Positions 1-7,991 of a stretch of DNA of 50,833 nt are shown one piece after another. Position 1 is the first letter of the stretch. Each line of letters starts with the position of its first letter. Both the position numbers and the translations under genes were made by a program. The stretch is taken from assembly GCF_902497625.1 (NCBI RefSeq), contig NZ_CABVGX010000040.1, forward strand, positions 1 to 50,833, read 5' to 3'. The DNA comes from Pseudomonas fluorescens (GTDB lineage: Bacteria; Pseudomonadota; Gammaproteobacteria; Pseudomonadales; Pseudomonadaceae). The notes under the pieces were generated by a model. It was not told where the DNA came from, made no database searches, and worked only from the letters and a program-made list of their open reading frames with translations.

Positions 1-27
1 GCGCACACCCGCCCGCTGCCGGCCTGA
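1..27 (+). CDS. 3' end of a gene, probably ccoI (copper P-type ATPase)
   Basis: The first nine codons read AHTRPLPA and then TGA at 25-27, so a plus-strand gene ends here. Only eight residues are visible and they carry no diagnostic motif. The identity is inferred from position alone: in Pseudomonas the gene directly before ccoS is normally ccoI, the copper-transporting ATPase needed for cbb3 oxidase assembly. The gap to the ccoS start is 24 bp, which fits one operon. Confidence 0.45.
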   Translation, partial: AHTRPLPA

Positions 28-51
28 GCCGCGCGGGCATGGAGTTCACCC

Positions 52-270
52 ATGCCAGCTCTCTACGTGATGATCCCGGCGGCGCTGCTGATCGTCGGCA
101 TCGCGATTTATATTTTCTTCTGGGCGGTCGACAGTGGTCAGTACGATGACCTCGACGGCCCGGCCCACAGCATTTTGTTCGACGATCAGGACCCGAATCA
201 CCAGGCCGCCGTCGATGAAGCCAGTGCTCGGCCACTGGATTCGGACGACAAGGCGCCACCGCATGCTTGA
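52..270 (+). CDS. ccoS: cbb3-type cytochrome oxidase maturation protein CcoS
   Basis: A 72-residue protein with a single N-terminal membrane segment (about residues 5-25, rich in I, L, A and V) followed by the family-typical stretch FFWAVDSGQYDDLDGPA and an acidic hydrophilic tail. CcoS is a small membrane protein required for putting cofactors (copper, heme) into the cbb3-type cytochrome c oxidase. The start at 52 is preceded by GGAG at a normal distance. The next gene starts at 263, an 8-bp overlap that implies translational coupling. Length and sequence match the family well. Confidence 0.93.
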   Translation: MPALYVMIPAALLIVGIAIYIFFWAVDSGQYDDLDGPAHSILFDDQDPNHQAAVDEASARPLDSDDKAPPHA

Positions 271-946
271 TTTGGTGCCCCTGCTGGTATCCGCGGTAAT
301 CCTCGGGCTGCTTGGCGGCGGCCATTGCCTGGGCATGTGCGGCGGGTTGATGGGCGCGCTGACGCTGGCGATCCCCAAAGAACAACGCAGCCGCCGGTTT
401 CGTCTGCTGCTGGCCTACAATTTCGGAAGAGTCCTCAGTTACGCCACGGCAGGACTGCTGATCGGCCTGGCCGGATGGGCGGTGGCAAACAGTCCGGCGG
501 CGATGTTCATGCGCGTCCTTGCCGGTCTGCTGCTGATCGCCATGGGCCTGTACCTGGCGGGATGGTGGAGCGGCCTCACTCGCATTGAAAGCCTGGGTCG
601 CGGGCTGTGGCGGTACATTCAACCGGTTGCCAACAGGCTGCTGCCGGTCTCGAGCCTTCCGCGCGCCTTGCTGCTCGGCGCCTTGTGGGGCTGGCTGCCG
701 TGCGGGCTGGTGTACAGCACTTTGTTGTGGGCCGCGAGCCAGGGCAATGCGCTCGACAGCGCACTGCTGATGCTGGCTTTCGGCCTGGGTACCTGGCCGG
801 TATTACTCGCCACCGGCCTGGCCGCCGAGCGCGTCACGGCGTTGTTGCGCAAACGCAGCGTGCGCATGACCGGCGGCGTGCTGGTCATCCTCTTCGGCCT
901 CTGGACCCTGCCCGGCCCGCATCAGCATTGGTTGATGGGCCATTGA
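263..946 (+). CDS. SafE/DsbD-type membrane protein linked to cbb3 oxidase assembly
   Basis: A 227-residue polytopic inner-membrane protein with about six hydrophobic segments. The N-terminus has the motif GGGHCLGMCGG in the first membrane segment, with a C-x3-C pair next to a histidine, and a second cysteine-containing segment has GWLPCGLVYS. These are hallmarks of the sulfite exporter TauE/SafE-like and DsbD transmembrane family, in which the cysteines may move electrons or bind metal. The ATG at 263 was chosen because it overlaps the end of ccoS by 8 bp and starts the conserved sequence; longer readings add an unlikely arginine-rich tail. Its place between ccoS and hemN suggests a role in copper or redox handling for the oxidase, but that is inference. 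Confidence 0.85.
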   Translation: MLDLVPLLVSAVILGLLGGGHCLGMCGGLMGALTLAIPKEQRSRRFRLLLAYNFGRVLSYATAGLLIGLAGWAVANSPAAMFMRVLAGLLLIAMGLYLAGWWSGLTRIESLGRGLWRYIQPVANRLLPVSSLPRALLLGALWGWLPCGLVYSTLLWAASQGNALDSALLMLAFGLGTWPVLLATGLAAERVTALLRKRSVRMTGGVLVILFGLWTLPGPHQHWLMGH

Positions 947-949
947 AGA

Positions 950-1286
950 GATCGCAGCCTTCGGCAGCTGCTACATGAAAGCGCGTGTACCTGTAGAAGC
1001 CGCGTCCGACTCCACAACCGCCCTTGTAGCAGCTGCCGAAGGCTGCGTCCGACTACAAACCTTCCATGTAGCAGCTGCCGAAGGCTGCGTCCGACTACAA
1101 ACCTTCCCTGTAGCAGCTGCCGAAGGCTGCGTCCGACTACAAACCTTCCCTGTAGCAGCTGCCGAAGGCTGCGTCCGAGGACAAAGTCCTCGCCAACAAG
1201 GCCCACGCAACTCCCCTGACACACCCAGGTGTCCGGGTTTACGACGGCTTCGCCGCCGGACGCAGCCTTCGGCAGCTGCTACAGGT
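950..1286. repeat. REP cluster with a 42-bp tandem array before hemN
   Basis: The 430-bp gap between the SafE-like gene and hemN is mostly repeats. One palindromic unit in reverse orientation (around 950-975) is followed by four forward copies that begin GTAGCAGCTGCCGAAGG at 1026, 1068, 1110 and 1152, spaced exactly 42 bp. A reverse-orientation copy closes the array at about 1258-1285. The same unit recurs at 17005-17152, 17247-17323 and 42456-42604, so this is a dispersed Pseudomonas REP family locally amplified in tandem. Because 42 is a multiple of three the array stays open in several frames, but no protein is supported. Confidence 0.85.
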
Positions 1287-1296
1287 CTGTGTTCAC

Positions 1297-1310
1297 TTGA
1301 TACAAATCAA
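1297..1310 (+). promoter_or_regulatory. Anr/FNR box upstream of hemN
   Basis: TTGATACAAATCAA is a perfect match to the FNR/Anr consensus TTGAT-N4-ATCAA. It lies 66 bp upstream of the hemN start and just after the repeat array. Anaerobic induction of hemN by Anr is well established in Pseudomonas, and anr is the next gene downstream. Confidence 0.9.
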
Positions 1311-1376
1311 CACGCCTCAACGCCCCACCCCATAGACTTGCTGACACTGCCAGCCTATCCGGGGAACGCCCGCATG

Positions 1377-2759
1377 ATGCTCGACGCCATTCGTTGGGAC
1401 AACGATCTGATCCGCCGCTACGACCTGGCGGGACCGCGCTATACCTCCTATCCGACGGCCGTGCAGTTCGACAGCCTTGTCGGCACTTTCGACCTTTTCC
1501 ACGCTCTGCGCGAAAGCCGCAAAGCCCAGCGGCCGCTGTCGTTGTATGTGCATGTGCCGTTCTGCGCGAACATTTGCTACTACTGCGCATGCAACAAAGT
1601 CATCACCAAGGATCGCGGCCGCGCCCTTCCCTACCTGCAACGCCTCGAACAGGAAATCCAGCTGATCGCTTGCCACCTCGACCCGGCACAAAAGGTCGAA
1701 CAATTGCACTTCGGCGGCGGCACACCTACCTTTCTCAGTCACGATGAACTGCGTCAGCTGATGTCTCGACTGCGCAAGAGTTTCAACCTGCTGGACGACG
1801 ACTCAGGCGATTACGGAATCGAGATCGACCCACGGGAAGCCGACTGGTCGACCATGGGCCTGCTGCGGGAGCTGGGTTTCAACCGGGTCAGCATCGGCCT
1901 GCAGGATCTGGATCCCGCAGTGCAACGCGCGGTCAACCGCCTGCAGAGCCTGGAAGAGACCCGCGCGGTGATCGAGGCTGCGCGAACCCTGCAGTTTCGC
2001 TCGATCAACATCGATCTGATCTACGGCCTGCCGAAGCAGACTCCGGACAACTTCGCCCGCACAGTCGAGGAAGTCATCAGCCTGCAACCCGACCGCTTGT
2101 CTGTGTTCAACTACGCACACCTGCCGGAACGCTTCATGCCGCAGCGGCGCATTCACAGCCACGAACTGCCGACCGCTGCGCAAAAACTGGACATTCTGCA
2201 GCGCACCATCGATCAGCTGACCGCCGCCGGCTACCGCTACATCGGCATGGACCATTTCGCCCTGCCCGACGATGAGCTGGCCATTGCCCAGGAAGAATCG
2301 ACGCTGCAACGCAATTTCCAGGGCTACACCACCCATGGTCATTGCGACCTGATCGGCCTGGGCGTTTCCGCGATCAGTCAGATCGGCGATCTGTACTGTC
2401 AGAACAGCAGCGACCTGAATCACTACCAGAACGCTTTGGCTTCGGCACAAATGGCGACCCAACGCGGCCTGGTGTGCAACGCGGATGACCGCCTGCGACG
2501 GGCGGTGATTCAGCAATTGATCTGCACCTTCCACCTCGAATTCGCCGAGATTGAACGAGTGTTCAACATCGATTTTCGAGGTTATTTCAGCGCGCAGTGG
2601 CCGCAACTGCAAAGCATGGCCACTGATGGCCTGATCGCACTCGATAACGAAAAAATCAGCGTGCTCCCCGCCGGTCGGCTATTGGTCCGCTCCGTGTGCA
2701 TGGTGTTCGACGCGTACCTGGAGCAACACAATCACCAGCGGTTTTCCCGGGTGATCTAA
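1377..2759 (+). CDS. hemN: Oxygen-independent coproporphyrinogen III oxidase HemN
   Basis: A 460-residue radical-SAM enzyme that decarboxylates coproporphyrinogen III to protoporphyrinogen IX when oxygen is scarce, in heme synthesis. Near residue 60 the cluster-binding motif CANICYYCAC (C-x3-C-x2-C with an extra Cys) is present, followed by the GGGTPT motif and the QDLDPAVQ segment typical of HemN. The start MLDAIRW at 1377 gives the usual family length. An ATG three bases earlier is possible, but the long in-frame extension upstream only translates the 42-bp repeats and should not be annotated. The gene sits behind a perfect Anr box and immediately before anr, so induction under low oxygen is expected. 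Confidence 0.96.
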   Translation: MLDAIRWDNDLIRRYDLAGPRYTSYPTAVQFDSLVGTFDLFHALRESRKAQRPLSLYVHVPFCANICYYCACNKVITKDRGRALPYLQRLEQEIQLIACHLDPAQKVEQLHFGGGTPTFLSHDELRQLMSRLRKSFNLLDDDSGDYGIEIDPREADWSTMGLLRELGFNRVSIGLQDLDPAVQRAVNRLQSLEETRAVIEAARTLQFRSINIDLIYGLPKQTPDNFARTVEEVISLQPDRLSVFNYAHLPERFMPQRRIHSHELPTAAQKLDILQRTIDQLTAAGYRYIGMDHFALPDDELAIAQEESTLQRNFQGYTTHGHCDLIGLGVSAISQIGDLYCQNSSDLNHYQNALASAQMATQRGLVCNADDRLRRAVIQQLICTFHLEFAEIERVFNIDFRGYFSAQWPQLQSMATDGLIALDNEKISVLPAGRLLVRSVCMVFDAYLEQHNHQRFSRVI

Positions 2760-2839
2760 ATCGTTGCAAGCTGGCCTGAATATGCTGTCGTGGGTTACCC
2801 TTACGTCTTATGTGTGTTTTTCCCACAAGGATTGAAGAA

Positions 2840-3574
2840 ATGTCTGAGCCAGTCAAGTTGCGTGCTCACACCCAGGCCCATTGCAAGGATTGCAGTCTCG
2901 CCCCGCTTTGCCTCCCGCTGTCGCTGAATCTGGAAGACATGGATGCGCTGGACGAAATCGTCAAGCGTGGCCGCCCGCTGAAAAAAGGCGAATTCCTGTT
3001 CCGCCAGGGCGACGTTTTCGAAGCCGTTTATGCCGTCCGCTCGGGCGCCCTGAAGACCTTTGGCCTGAGCGATGGCGGAGAAGAACAACTCACAGGTTTC
3101 CATTTGCCGAGCGAACTGGTCGGTTTGTCCGGCATGGACACTGAAAAGCATCCAGTGTCGGCGCAGGCACTGGAAACCACCTCGGTGTGTGAAATCCCCT
3201 TCGAACGCCTCGATGAACTGGCACTGCAGTTGCCGCAACTGCGCCGGCAATTGATGCGAGTCATGAGTCGGGAAATTCGTGACGATCAGCAAATGATGCT
3301 GCTGTTGTCGAAAAAAACTGCCGACGAGCGCATCGCTACATTCCTGGTCAACTTGTCGGCGCGCTTCCGCGCTCGCGGCTTCTCGGCCAACCAGTTTCGT
3401 TTAAGCATGTCGCGTAATGAAATCGGTAATTATCTGGGCCTGGCGGTGGAAACCGTGTCGCGGGTGTTCACCCGATTCCAGCAGAACGAGCTGATTGCAG
3501 CCGAGGGCAAGGAGATCCACATTCTTGACCCGATTCAGCTGTGCGCGCTCGCGGGCGGCTCCATCGAAAGCTGA
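2840..3574 (+). CDS. anr: Anaerobic regulator Anr (FNR family)
   Basis: A 244-residue Crp/Fnr-family regulator. Cysteines 15, 18 and 24 (CKDCSLAPLC) with Cys117 form the ligand set for an oxygen-sensitive [4Fe-4S] cluster, as in E. coli FNR. A cyclic-nucleotide-like sensor domain fills roughly residues 25-150. The C-terminal helix-turn-helix has the recognition sequence VETVSRVF, whose E-SR residues read TTGAT half sites. The start is MSEPVKL with AAGGA upstream; the ORF is open ten codons further but without homology. Anr activates genes for anaerobic and microaerobic life, including cbb3 oxidase and hemN, both represented here. Confidence 0.97.
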   Translation: MSEPVKLRAHTQAHCKDCSLAPLCLPLSLNLEDMDALDEIVKRGRPLKKGEFLFRQGDVFEAVYAVRSGALKTFGLSDGGEEQLTGFHLPSELVGLSGMDTEKHPVSAQALETTSVCEIPFERLDELALQLPQLRRQLMRVMSREIRDDQQMMLLLSKKTADERIATFLVNLSARFRARGFSANQFRLSMSRNEIGNYLGLAVETVSRVFTRFQQNELIAAEGKEIHILDPIQLCALAGGSIES

Positions 3575-3584
3575 TCCGATGGAT

Positions 3585-3612
3585 GGTGGCTGAGCGAAAC
3601 GGTTCAGCCACC
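3585..3612 (+). terminator. Hairpin between anr and apt
   Basis: A perfect 9-bp stem, GGTGGCTGA (3585-3593) with TCAGCCACC (3604-3612), closes a 10-nt loop 11 bp after the anr stop. No strong U-run follows, so it may be a weak terminator or RNA-processing hairpin. TATACT at 3615-3620 just after it could be a -10 element for apt. Confidence 0.4.
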
Positions 3613-3653
3613 GTTATACTGCGTCGTTTGTAGCCTGCCAGGACACCTCGACG

Positions 3654-4202
3654 ATGGTCTTCGACTCCTTCGACATCAAATCCCTGATCCGCCCCGTGAT
3701 CGACTTCCCCAAACCGGGCGTGATCTTTCGCGACATCACGCCGCTATTCCAGTCGCCTGCGGCGTTGCGTCTGGTGATGGATAGTTTCGCTCACCGCTAT
3801 GTCGAGGTCGATTTCACCCACATCGGCGCCATGGATGCCCGGGGTTTTCTGATCGGCTCAGTGTTGGCCTATCAGTTGAACAAACCGCTGGTACTGTTCC
3901 GCAAGCAAGGCAAGCTGCCGGCCGATGTCTTGGCCGAAGGTTATGCGACGGAGTACGGCGAAGCGTTTCTCGAAGTACATGCAGACAGTCTGTGCGAGGG
4001 GGATTCTGTAGTGATGTTCGATGACCTGATCGCCACCGGCGGCACTCTGATTGCGGCAGCAAACCTGATTCGCCGGATGGGTGCGCGGGTGCATGAAGCT
4101 GCGGCGATCATTGATCTGCCGGAGCTGAACGGTTCGCAGCGATTGCAGGATATGGGCATCCCGACCTTCTGCCTGACGCAGTTTGCGTTGACGGATAAAT
4201 AA
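3654..4202 (+). CDS. apt: Adenine phosphoribosyltransferase
   Basis: A 182-residue cytoplasmic purine-salvage enzyme that joins adenine and PRPP to give AMP and pyrophosphate. The N-terminal half carries IDFPKPGVIFRDITPLF, typical of bacterial Apt. The PRPP-binding motif VVMFDDLIATGGT lies near residue 120. Length matches the family. It follows anr at a short distance on the same strand, as in other Pseudomonas, and has its own likely promoter in the gap. Confidence 0.96.
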   Translation: MVFDSFDIKSLIRPVIDFPKPGVIFRDITPLFQSPAALRLVMDSFAHRYVEVDFTHIGAMDARGFLIGSVLAYQLNKPLVLFRKQGKLPADVLAEGYATEYGEAFLEVHADSLCEGDSVVMFDDLIATGGTLIAAANLIRRMGARVHEAAAIIDLPELNGSQRLQDMGIPTFCLTQFALTDK

Positions 4203-4223
4203 GCGGGGCCTGTACCGCCCTCT

Positions 4224-4259
4224 TCGTCGGAATGCCTGCTCTGGGCGGCATTCCGACGA
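4224..4259. terminator. 13-bp hairpin between convergent genes
   Basis: TCGTCGGAATGCC at 4224-4236 pairs perfectly with GGCATTCCGACGA at 4247-4259 around a 10-nt loop. It lies between the convergent apt and acyl-CoA dehydrogenase genes, where a bidirectional terminator is expected. Neither side has a strong T-run. Confidence 0.5.
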
Positions 4260-4284
4260 GCGCGATACCTGCAACACCAAAAAA

Positions 4285-5433
4285 CTAAAGCCCCATCTGC
4301 TTGCTGATGATTTCGTTCATCACTTCCCGGGTGCCGCCGCCAATCGACAGAATACGGTTATCGCGGTACAGACGCTCCACCAGACCTTCGCGCATGTACC
4401 CCAGACCACCGAGGATCTGCACTGCATCGTGGGTGATCCGGTCGGCAGTGTCGGTGGCGAAATTCTTGGCCATTGAAATCTCTTTGATCACACTCTGCCC
4501 CGCCGCCATTTTTGCCGCCTGGCGATAGGTAAATTCCCGCGAAACTTCCAGCGCCGTGGCCATCTCGGCGAGGCGATGCTTGAGCACCTGAAATTTGCCG
4601 ATCGGCTTACCGAATGCCTCACGCTGCCGAGCCCACTTAAGGCTTTCTTCGAGCGCCAATTGCGCGGTCATGTTGGCCATCAGCGCCAGAGCGAGTCGTT
4701 CGCTCTGGAAGTTGCCCATGATGCAGGCGAAGCCCATGTTCTCTGCGCCGATCAAATTGCCTACAGGCACCAGGCAATTGTCGAAGAACAACTCAGCCGT
4801 GTCCGACGCCCACCAGCCCATTTTCTTCAACTGACGACCGACCGTGAAACCTGGGGTGCCTTTCTCGATCAGCAACAGACTGATACCACCGAAACCGGTT
4901 GCGCCCGTGCGTACCGCGACCGTGTAAAAATCAGCGCGAACACCGCTGGTGATGAAAGTTTTGCTGCCGCTGACCCGATAAAAATCACCTTCGCGCACGG
5001 CCCGGGTTTGTAAATGGGCCACGTCTGAACCGCCGCTGGGCTCGGTGACCGCCAGCGCGCTGATTTTTTCACCGGTCAGCACGGCCGGCACCACGCGCTC
5101 TCGGACCTCGGGACGGGCCCATTTAAGGATCGGCGGAAGGCCGATATCCAGGGAACCGAGGCCCGCGACCAGACCGCCGGAACCACAGCGCAGCAGCTCT
5201 TCGCTGGCGGCGATTTTGGCGAACAGGTCACCTTCGTGGCTGCCCCCCAGCTCTTGCGGGTAGCCAATACCGAGAATGCCCGCTGCGCCCGCCTTGAGGT
5301 AGAGTTCGCGGGGAAAGCTTTCGGCTTCTTCCCACTGATCAACGTCCGGAAGAATCTCGCGCTCGACGAAACGTCTGACGCTGTCGCGGACTAACTGGTG
5401 GCTGGGATCGAAGTATTCCTGAAAGGCAGGCAT
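4285..5433 (-). CDS. Acyl-CoA dehydrogenase with LCAD/IVD-type catalytic base position
   Basis: A 382-residue flavoenzyme of the acyl-CoA dehydrogenase family that would introduce a trans-2 double bond into an acyl-CoA and pass electrons to ETF. The FAD/substrate signature LAVTEPSGGSDV is at residues 127-138 and the C-terminal QILGGLGYMREGLVERLYRD is typical. At the site where medium- and short-chain enzymes carry the catalytic Glu (Y-E-G-T) this protein has GGGT at 365-368, so that Glu is Gly366. An alternative Glu, E245 in FQSERLALA, sits where long-chain and isovaleryl-CoA dehydrogenases keep their base. The substrate cannot be named from sequence; branched or long acyl groups are plausible. 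No partner genes of fatty-acid catabolism are adjacent. Confidence 0.9.
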   Translation of the reverse strand: MPAFQEYFDPSHQLVRDSVRRFVEREILPDVDQWEEAESFPRELYLKAGAAGILGIGYPQELGGSHEGDLFAKIAASEELLRCGSGGLVAGLGSLDIGLPPILKWARPEVRERVVPAVLTGEKISALAVTEPSGGSDVAHLQTRAVREGDFYRVSGSKTFITSGVRADFYTVAVRTGATGFGGISLLLIEKGTPGFTVGRQLKKMGWWASDTAELFFDNCLVPVGNLIGAENMGFACIMGNFQSERLALALMANMTAQLALEESLKWARQREAFGKPIGKFQVLKHRLAEMATALEVSREFTYRQAAKMAAGQSVIKEISMAKNFATDTADRITHDAVQILGGLGYMREGLVERLYRDNRILSIGGGTREVMNEIISKQMGL

Positions 5434-5525
5434 CGGCGAACTCCACTGAGGGGTTCAGCGACGTTAACCGAGCGCTTGCTTGGTTTTCAACAGGATTGTG
5501 TGAATCGGGTGGACCGAGTTGTTTG

Positions 5526-5602
5526 CATCGCGAGCAGGCTCGCTCCCATAGGAACTTTGTGAACCTCCTAAGTACAATGCAGGAGCGAGCCTGCTCGCGA
5601 TG
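5526..5602. repeat. REP inverted pair
   Basis: CATCGCGAGCAGGCTCGCTCCCAT-type sequence and its reverse complement face each other around a short spacer between the acyl-CoA dehydrogenase and recR genes. It is a doublet (REPIN) of the type GTGGGAGCGGGCTTGCTCGCGA; related doublets occur at 29283, 36686 and 45686. Confidence 0.8.
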
Positions 5603-5617
5603 GCGTCACTCCAGGTA

Positions 5618-6220
5618 TTACAGGGCTATCGGCTTACGCCCGGCAAACGAATGCGCCAGCGTCCCGCCATCGACCAGCTCCAGTTCGCCACCCAGCGGTA
5701 CACCATGGGCGATGCGTGAGGCGATCAGGCCCTTGTTGTTGAGCAACTGGGCGATGTAGTGTGCTGTCGCTTCACCTTCGACCGTCGGGTTGGTCGCAAG
5801 AATGACTTCGGTAAACGTGCCCGCCTGCTGAATGCGCTCAAGCAATTGCGGGATGCCAATCGCTTCCGGGCCCAGCCCGTCAAGCGGCGACAAGTGGCCC
5901 TTCAACACGAAGTAGCGACCGCGGAAACCTGTCTGCTCCACCGCATAAACATCCATCGGCCCTTCGACCACACAGAGCAAGGTGTCATCGCGGCGGGTAT
6001 CAGCGCATTGTGGGCATAGATCGTCTTCAGTCAGGGTGCGGCACAAACGGCAGTGGCCCACCCCTTCCATGGCCTGGCTCAACGCCGATGCCAGGCGCGA
6101 GCCACCGCTGCGATCACGCTCGAGCAGTTGCAAGGCCATACGTTGGGCAGTTTTCTGACCCACGCCCGGCAGAATTCGCAGGGAATCGATCAGTTGGCGA
6201 ATCAAAGGGCTGAAGCTCAT
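5618..6220 (-). CDS. recR: Recombination mediator RecR
   Basis: A 200-residue DNA-repair protein that works with RecF and RecO to load RecA on gapped DNA. Residues 1-50 hold the helix-hairpin-helix region (RILPGVGQKTAQRMA). The zinc finger uses Cys57, Cys60, Cys69 and Cys72 (CRLC...CPQC), and a Toprim domain follows (LLCVVEGPMDVYAVEQT). Length and motifs are standard. In Pseudomonas recR normally follows dnaX and ybaB; here a CurA-type gene lies between them on the same strand. Confidence 0.96.
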   Translation of the reverse strand: MSFSPLIRQLIDSLRILPGVGQKTAQRMALQLLERDRSGGSRLASALSQAMEGVGHCRLCRTLTEDDLCPQCADTRRDDTLLCVVEGPMDVYAVEQTGFRGRYFVLKGHLSPLDGLGPEAIGIPQLLERIQQAGTFTEVILATNPTVEGEATAHYIAQLLNNKGLIASRIAHGVPLGGELELVDGGTLAHSFAGRKPIAL

Positions 6221-6298
6221 GAGGAAACATCCGACAACATAACGAGACGCGGTTTATACCCGCGCCTCTGTAAAGCGTCAAATAGCGGCGACAATTAC

Positions 6299-7333
6299 TC
6301 AGTCCTGAGCAACCCGCACCACCAATTTGCCAAAGTTGCGGCCTTCCAACAGGCCGATGAATGCCTCCGGTGCGTTCTCGAGGCCATCGACCACGTCCTC
6401 ACGGAACTTGACCTTGCCATCGCGAACCCACGGTGCCATCGCGCTGACGAACTCGGGCTGACGGTCGCCGTAATCGTCGAAGACGATGAAGCCCTGAATG
6501 CGTACCCGCTTGGTCAGCAAAGTGCGTTGCAACAACGGCAGGCGATCCGGACCGCTCGGGGCTTCGTGTGCATTGTAGGAGGCGATCAAGCCGCACAGCG
6601 GCACGCGCGCCTTGGCGTTGAGCAGCGGCACGACGGCATCGAATACCTTGCCGCCGACATTTTCGTAATAGATGTCGATGCCGTCGGGGCATGCTTGCGC
6701 GAGCTCGTCGGCGAAATTGTCGCTCTTATGGTCGACACAGGCGTCGAATCCCAACTCTTCCACCACATAGCGGCATTTGTCCGCGCCGCCGGCAACGCCC
6801 ACCACGCGCAGACCCTTGATCTTCGCCACCTGGCCGACGACCGAACCGACCGCACCGGACGCTGCGGCCACCACCAGGGTTTCACCTTCTTTCGGCTGGC
6901 CAATGTCCATCAGGCCCATGTAAGCAGTCATCCCGGGCATGCCCAACACGCCCAGTGCCATCGATGGGCTCGGCAGACCGGACGGCACTGGCATGATGTC
7001 GCGACCGTCGCTGATGCTGTGGCTCTGCCAGCCCGTCGCGCCGACGACCAGATCGCCTTCATGAAATTTGGGATTGAGCGAACGCTCGACACGGCTGACG
7101 GCACCGCCGGTCATCACTTCACCGATTTCTACCGGCGCGGCGTAGGACGGTGCGTCACTCATGCGCCCACGCATGTAGGGGTCGAGCGACAGGTAAAGGG
7201 TCTTGAGCAACACTTGACCCTCGGCCAGGTCTGGCAGCGCTTCACGCTCCAGGCGAAAATTTTCCGGGGTCGGCGCGCCTGTCGGGCGGGAGGCCAATAC
7301 GAATCGTTGGTTGAGGGTCAATGCGTCTGGCAT
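6299..7333 (-). CDS. NADP-dependent oxidoreductase, CurA/leukotriene-reductase type
   Basis: A 344-residue zinc-free medium-chain dehydrogenase/reductase. The N-terminal region has the family motif LYLSLDPYMRGRM near residue 50. The Rossmann nucleotide-binding segment is AAASGAVGSVVGQ near residue 155, followed by GVAGGADKC, whose basic end favours NADPH. Relatives (CurA, prostaglandin/leukotriene reductases) reduce the C=C bond of enones. It is a single cytoplasmic enzyme. It sits between ybaB and recR, separated from both, with a hairpin terminator on the ybaB side, so it is probably its own transcription unit. The physiological substrate is unknown. Confidence 0.88.
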   Translation of the reverse strand: MPDALTLNQRFVLASRPTGAPTPENFRLEREALPDLAEGQVLLKTLYLSLDPYMRGRMSDAPSYAAPVEIGEVMTGGAVSRVERSLNPKFHEGDLVVGATGWQSHSISDGRDIMPVPSGLPSPSMALGVLGMPGMTAYMGLMDIGQPKEGETLVVAAASGAVGSVVGQVAKIKGLRVVGVAGGADKCRYVVEELGFDACVDHKSDNFADELAQACPDGIDIYYENVGGKVFDAVVPLLNAKARVPLCGLIASYNAHEAPSGPDRLPLLQRTLLTKRVRIQGFIVFDDYGDRQPEFVSAMAPWVRDGKVKFREDVVDGLENAPEAFIGLLEGRNFGKLVVRVAQD

Positions 7334-7435
7334 GTGAGCGTCTCCTGTGATCGGTGAAAATTGGCGGTATAGGGAGCAGACCTTTGTGGCGGTGTCGGGT
7401 TCGAAGTTTCGTCAGTTGTACCGAGGTGACTTCAT

Positions 7436-7515
7436 CGCGGGCAAGCCACGCTCCCACAGGATCGACGCTTGATCGTTCCTTCGTCGAGGCGTCGAACCGT
7501 CTGCGTGGGAACGAC
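7436..7515. repeat. Degenerate REP doublet
   Basis: A reduced form of the CGGGCAAGCCACGCTCCCACAG type palindrome and a partial reverse copy (CGTGGGAACGAC) lie in the 255-bp gap between the CurA-type gene and ybaB. Nothing else in the gap looks coding. Confidence 0.45.
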
Positions 7516-7532
7516 AAAATACCGCGAATACA

Positions 7533-7559
7533 AAAATGCCAAGCAACGCCTGGCATTTT
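7533..7559 (-). terminator. Intrinsic terminator after ybaB
   Basis: AAAATGCCA and TGGCATTTT form a perfect 9-bp stem around AGCAACGCC. On the minus strand the T-rich arm follows the ybaB stop by about 30 bp, so it should end the dnaX-ybaB transcript. Confidence 0.75.
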
Positions 7560-7588
7560 GTGTAACTCACTTAACCCGCGTTGGCGAA

Positions 7589-7927
7589 TCAGAACGGCAA
7601 TTTCATCCCCGGCGGCAGTTGCATGCCAGCGGTCATGCCGGACATTTTGTCCTGGCTGTTGGCTTCGATCTTGCGCACGGCGTCGTTGACGGCGGCGGCG
7701 AACACGGCTTCCAGCATTTCGCGGTCGTCCTCGCTCAGACCTTCAACCATGCTCGGGTCTATGGTCACACGCTTGACGTCGTGCCGACCGGTCATAACCA
7801 CAGTGACCATATCGCCGCCGGCTTTACCGGTGACTTCGGCGTTGGCCAGTTCTTCCTGCATCTTGGCCATTTTTTCCTGCATCTGCTGCGCCTGCTTCAT
7901 CAGGCCGGCCATGCCACCTTTCATCAT
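7589..7927 (-). CDS. ybaB: YbaB/EbfC nucleoid-associated protein
   Basis: A 112-residue small DNA-binding protein of the YbaB/EbfC family, which forms dimers and decorates the nucleoid. It opens MMKGGMAGLMKQAQQMQEKM, an amphipathic helix, and has the central TGKAGGDMVTVVMTGRHDVK strand region of the family. The start was set at 7927 because TGAGGTG lies six bases upstream as ribosome-binding site; the GTG at 7936 overlaps that site and would be a poor start. It follows dnaX by 64 bp on the same strand, the classic dnaX-ybaB pairing. Confidence 0.94.
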   Translation of the reverse strand: MMKGGMAGLMKQAQQMQEKMAKMQEELANAEVTGKAGGDMVTVVMTGRHDVKRVTIDPSMVEGLSEDDREMLEAVFAAAVNDAVRKIEANSQDKMSGMTAGMQLPPGMKLPF

Positions 7928-7991
7928 GGGAATCACCTCAAAGTACTTGGATTAAGCAGCGCCCGGCCCTGCGACCGAACGCCTTCAGATA

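Noticed and set aside
975..1376. N-terminal extension of HemN by 134 residues
   Set aside because: It only translates the 42-bp REP array and crosses the Anr box; the known HemN start is at 1377.
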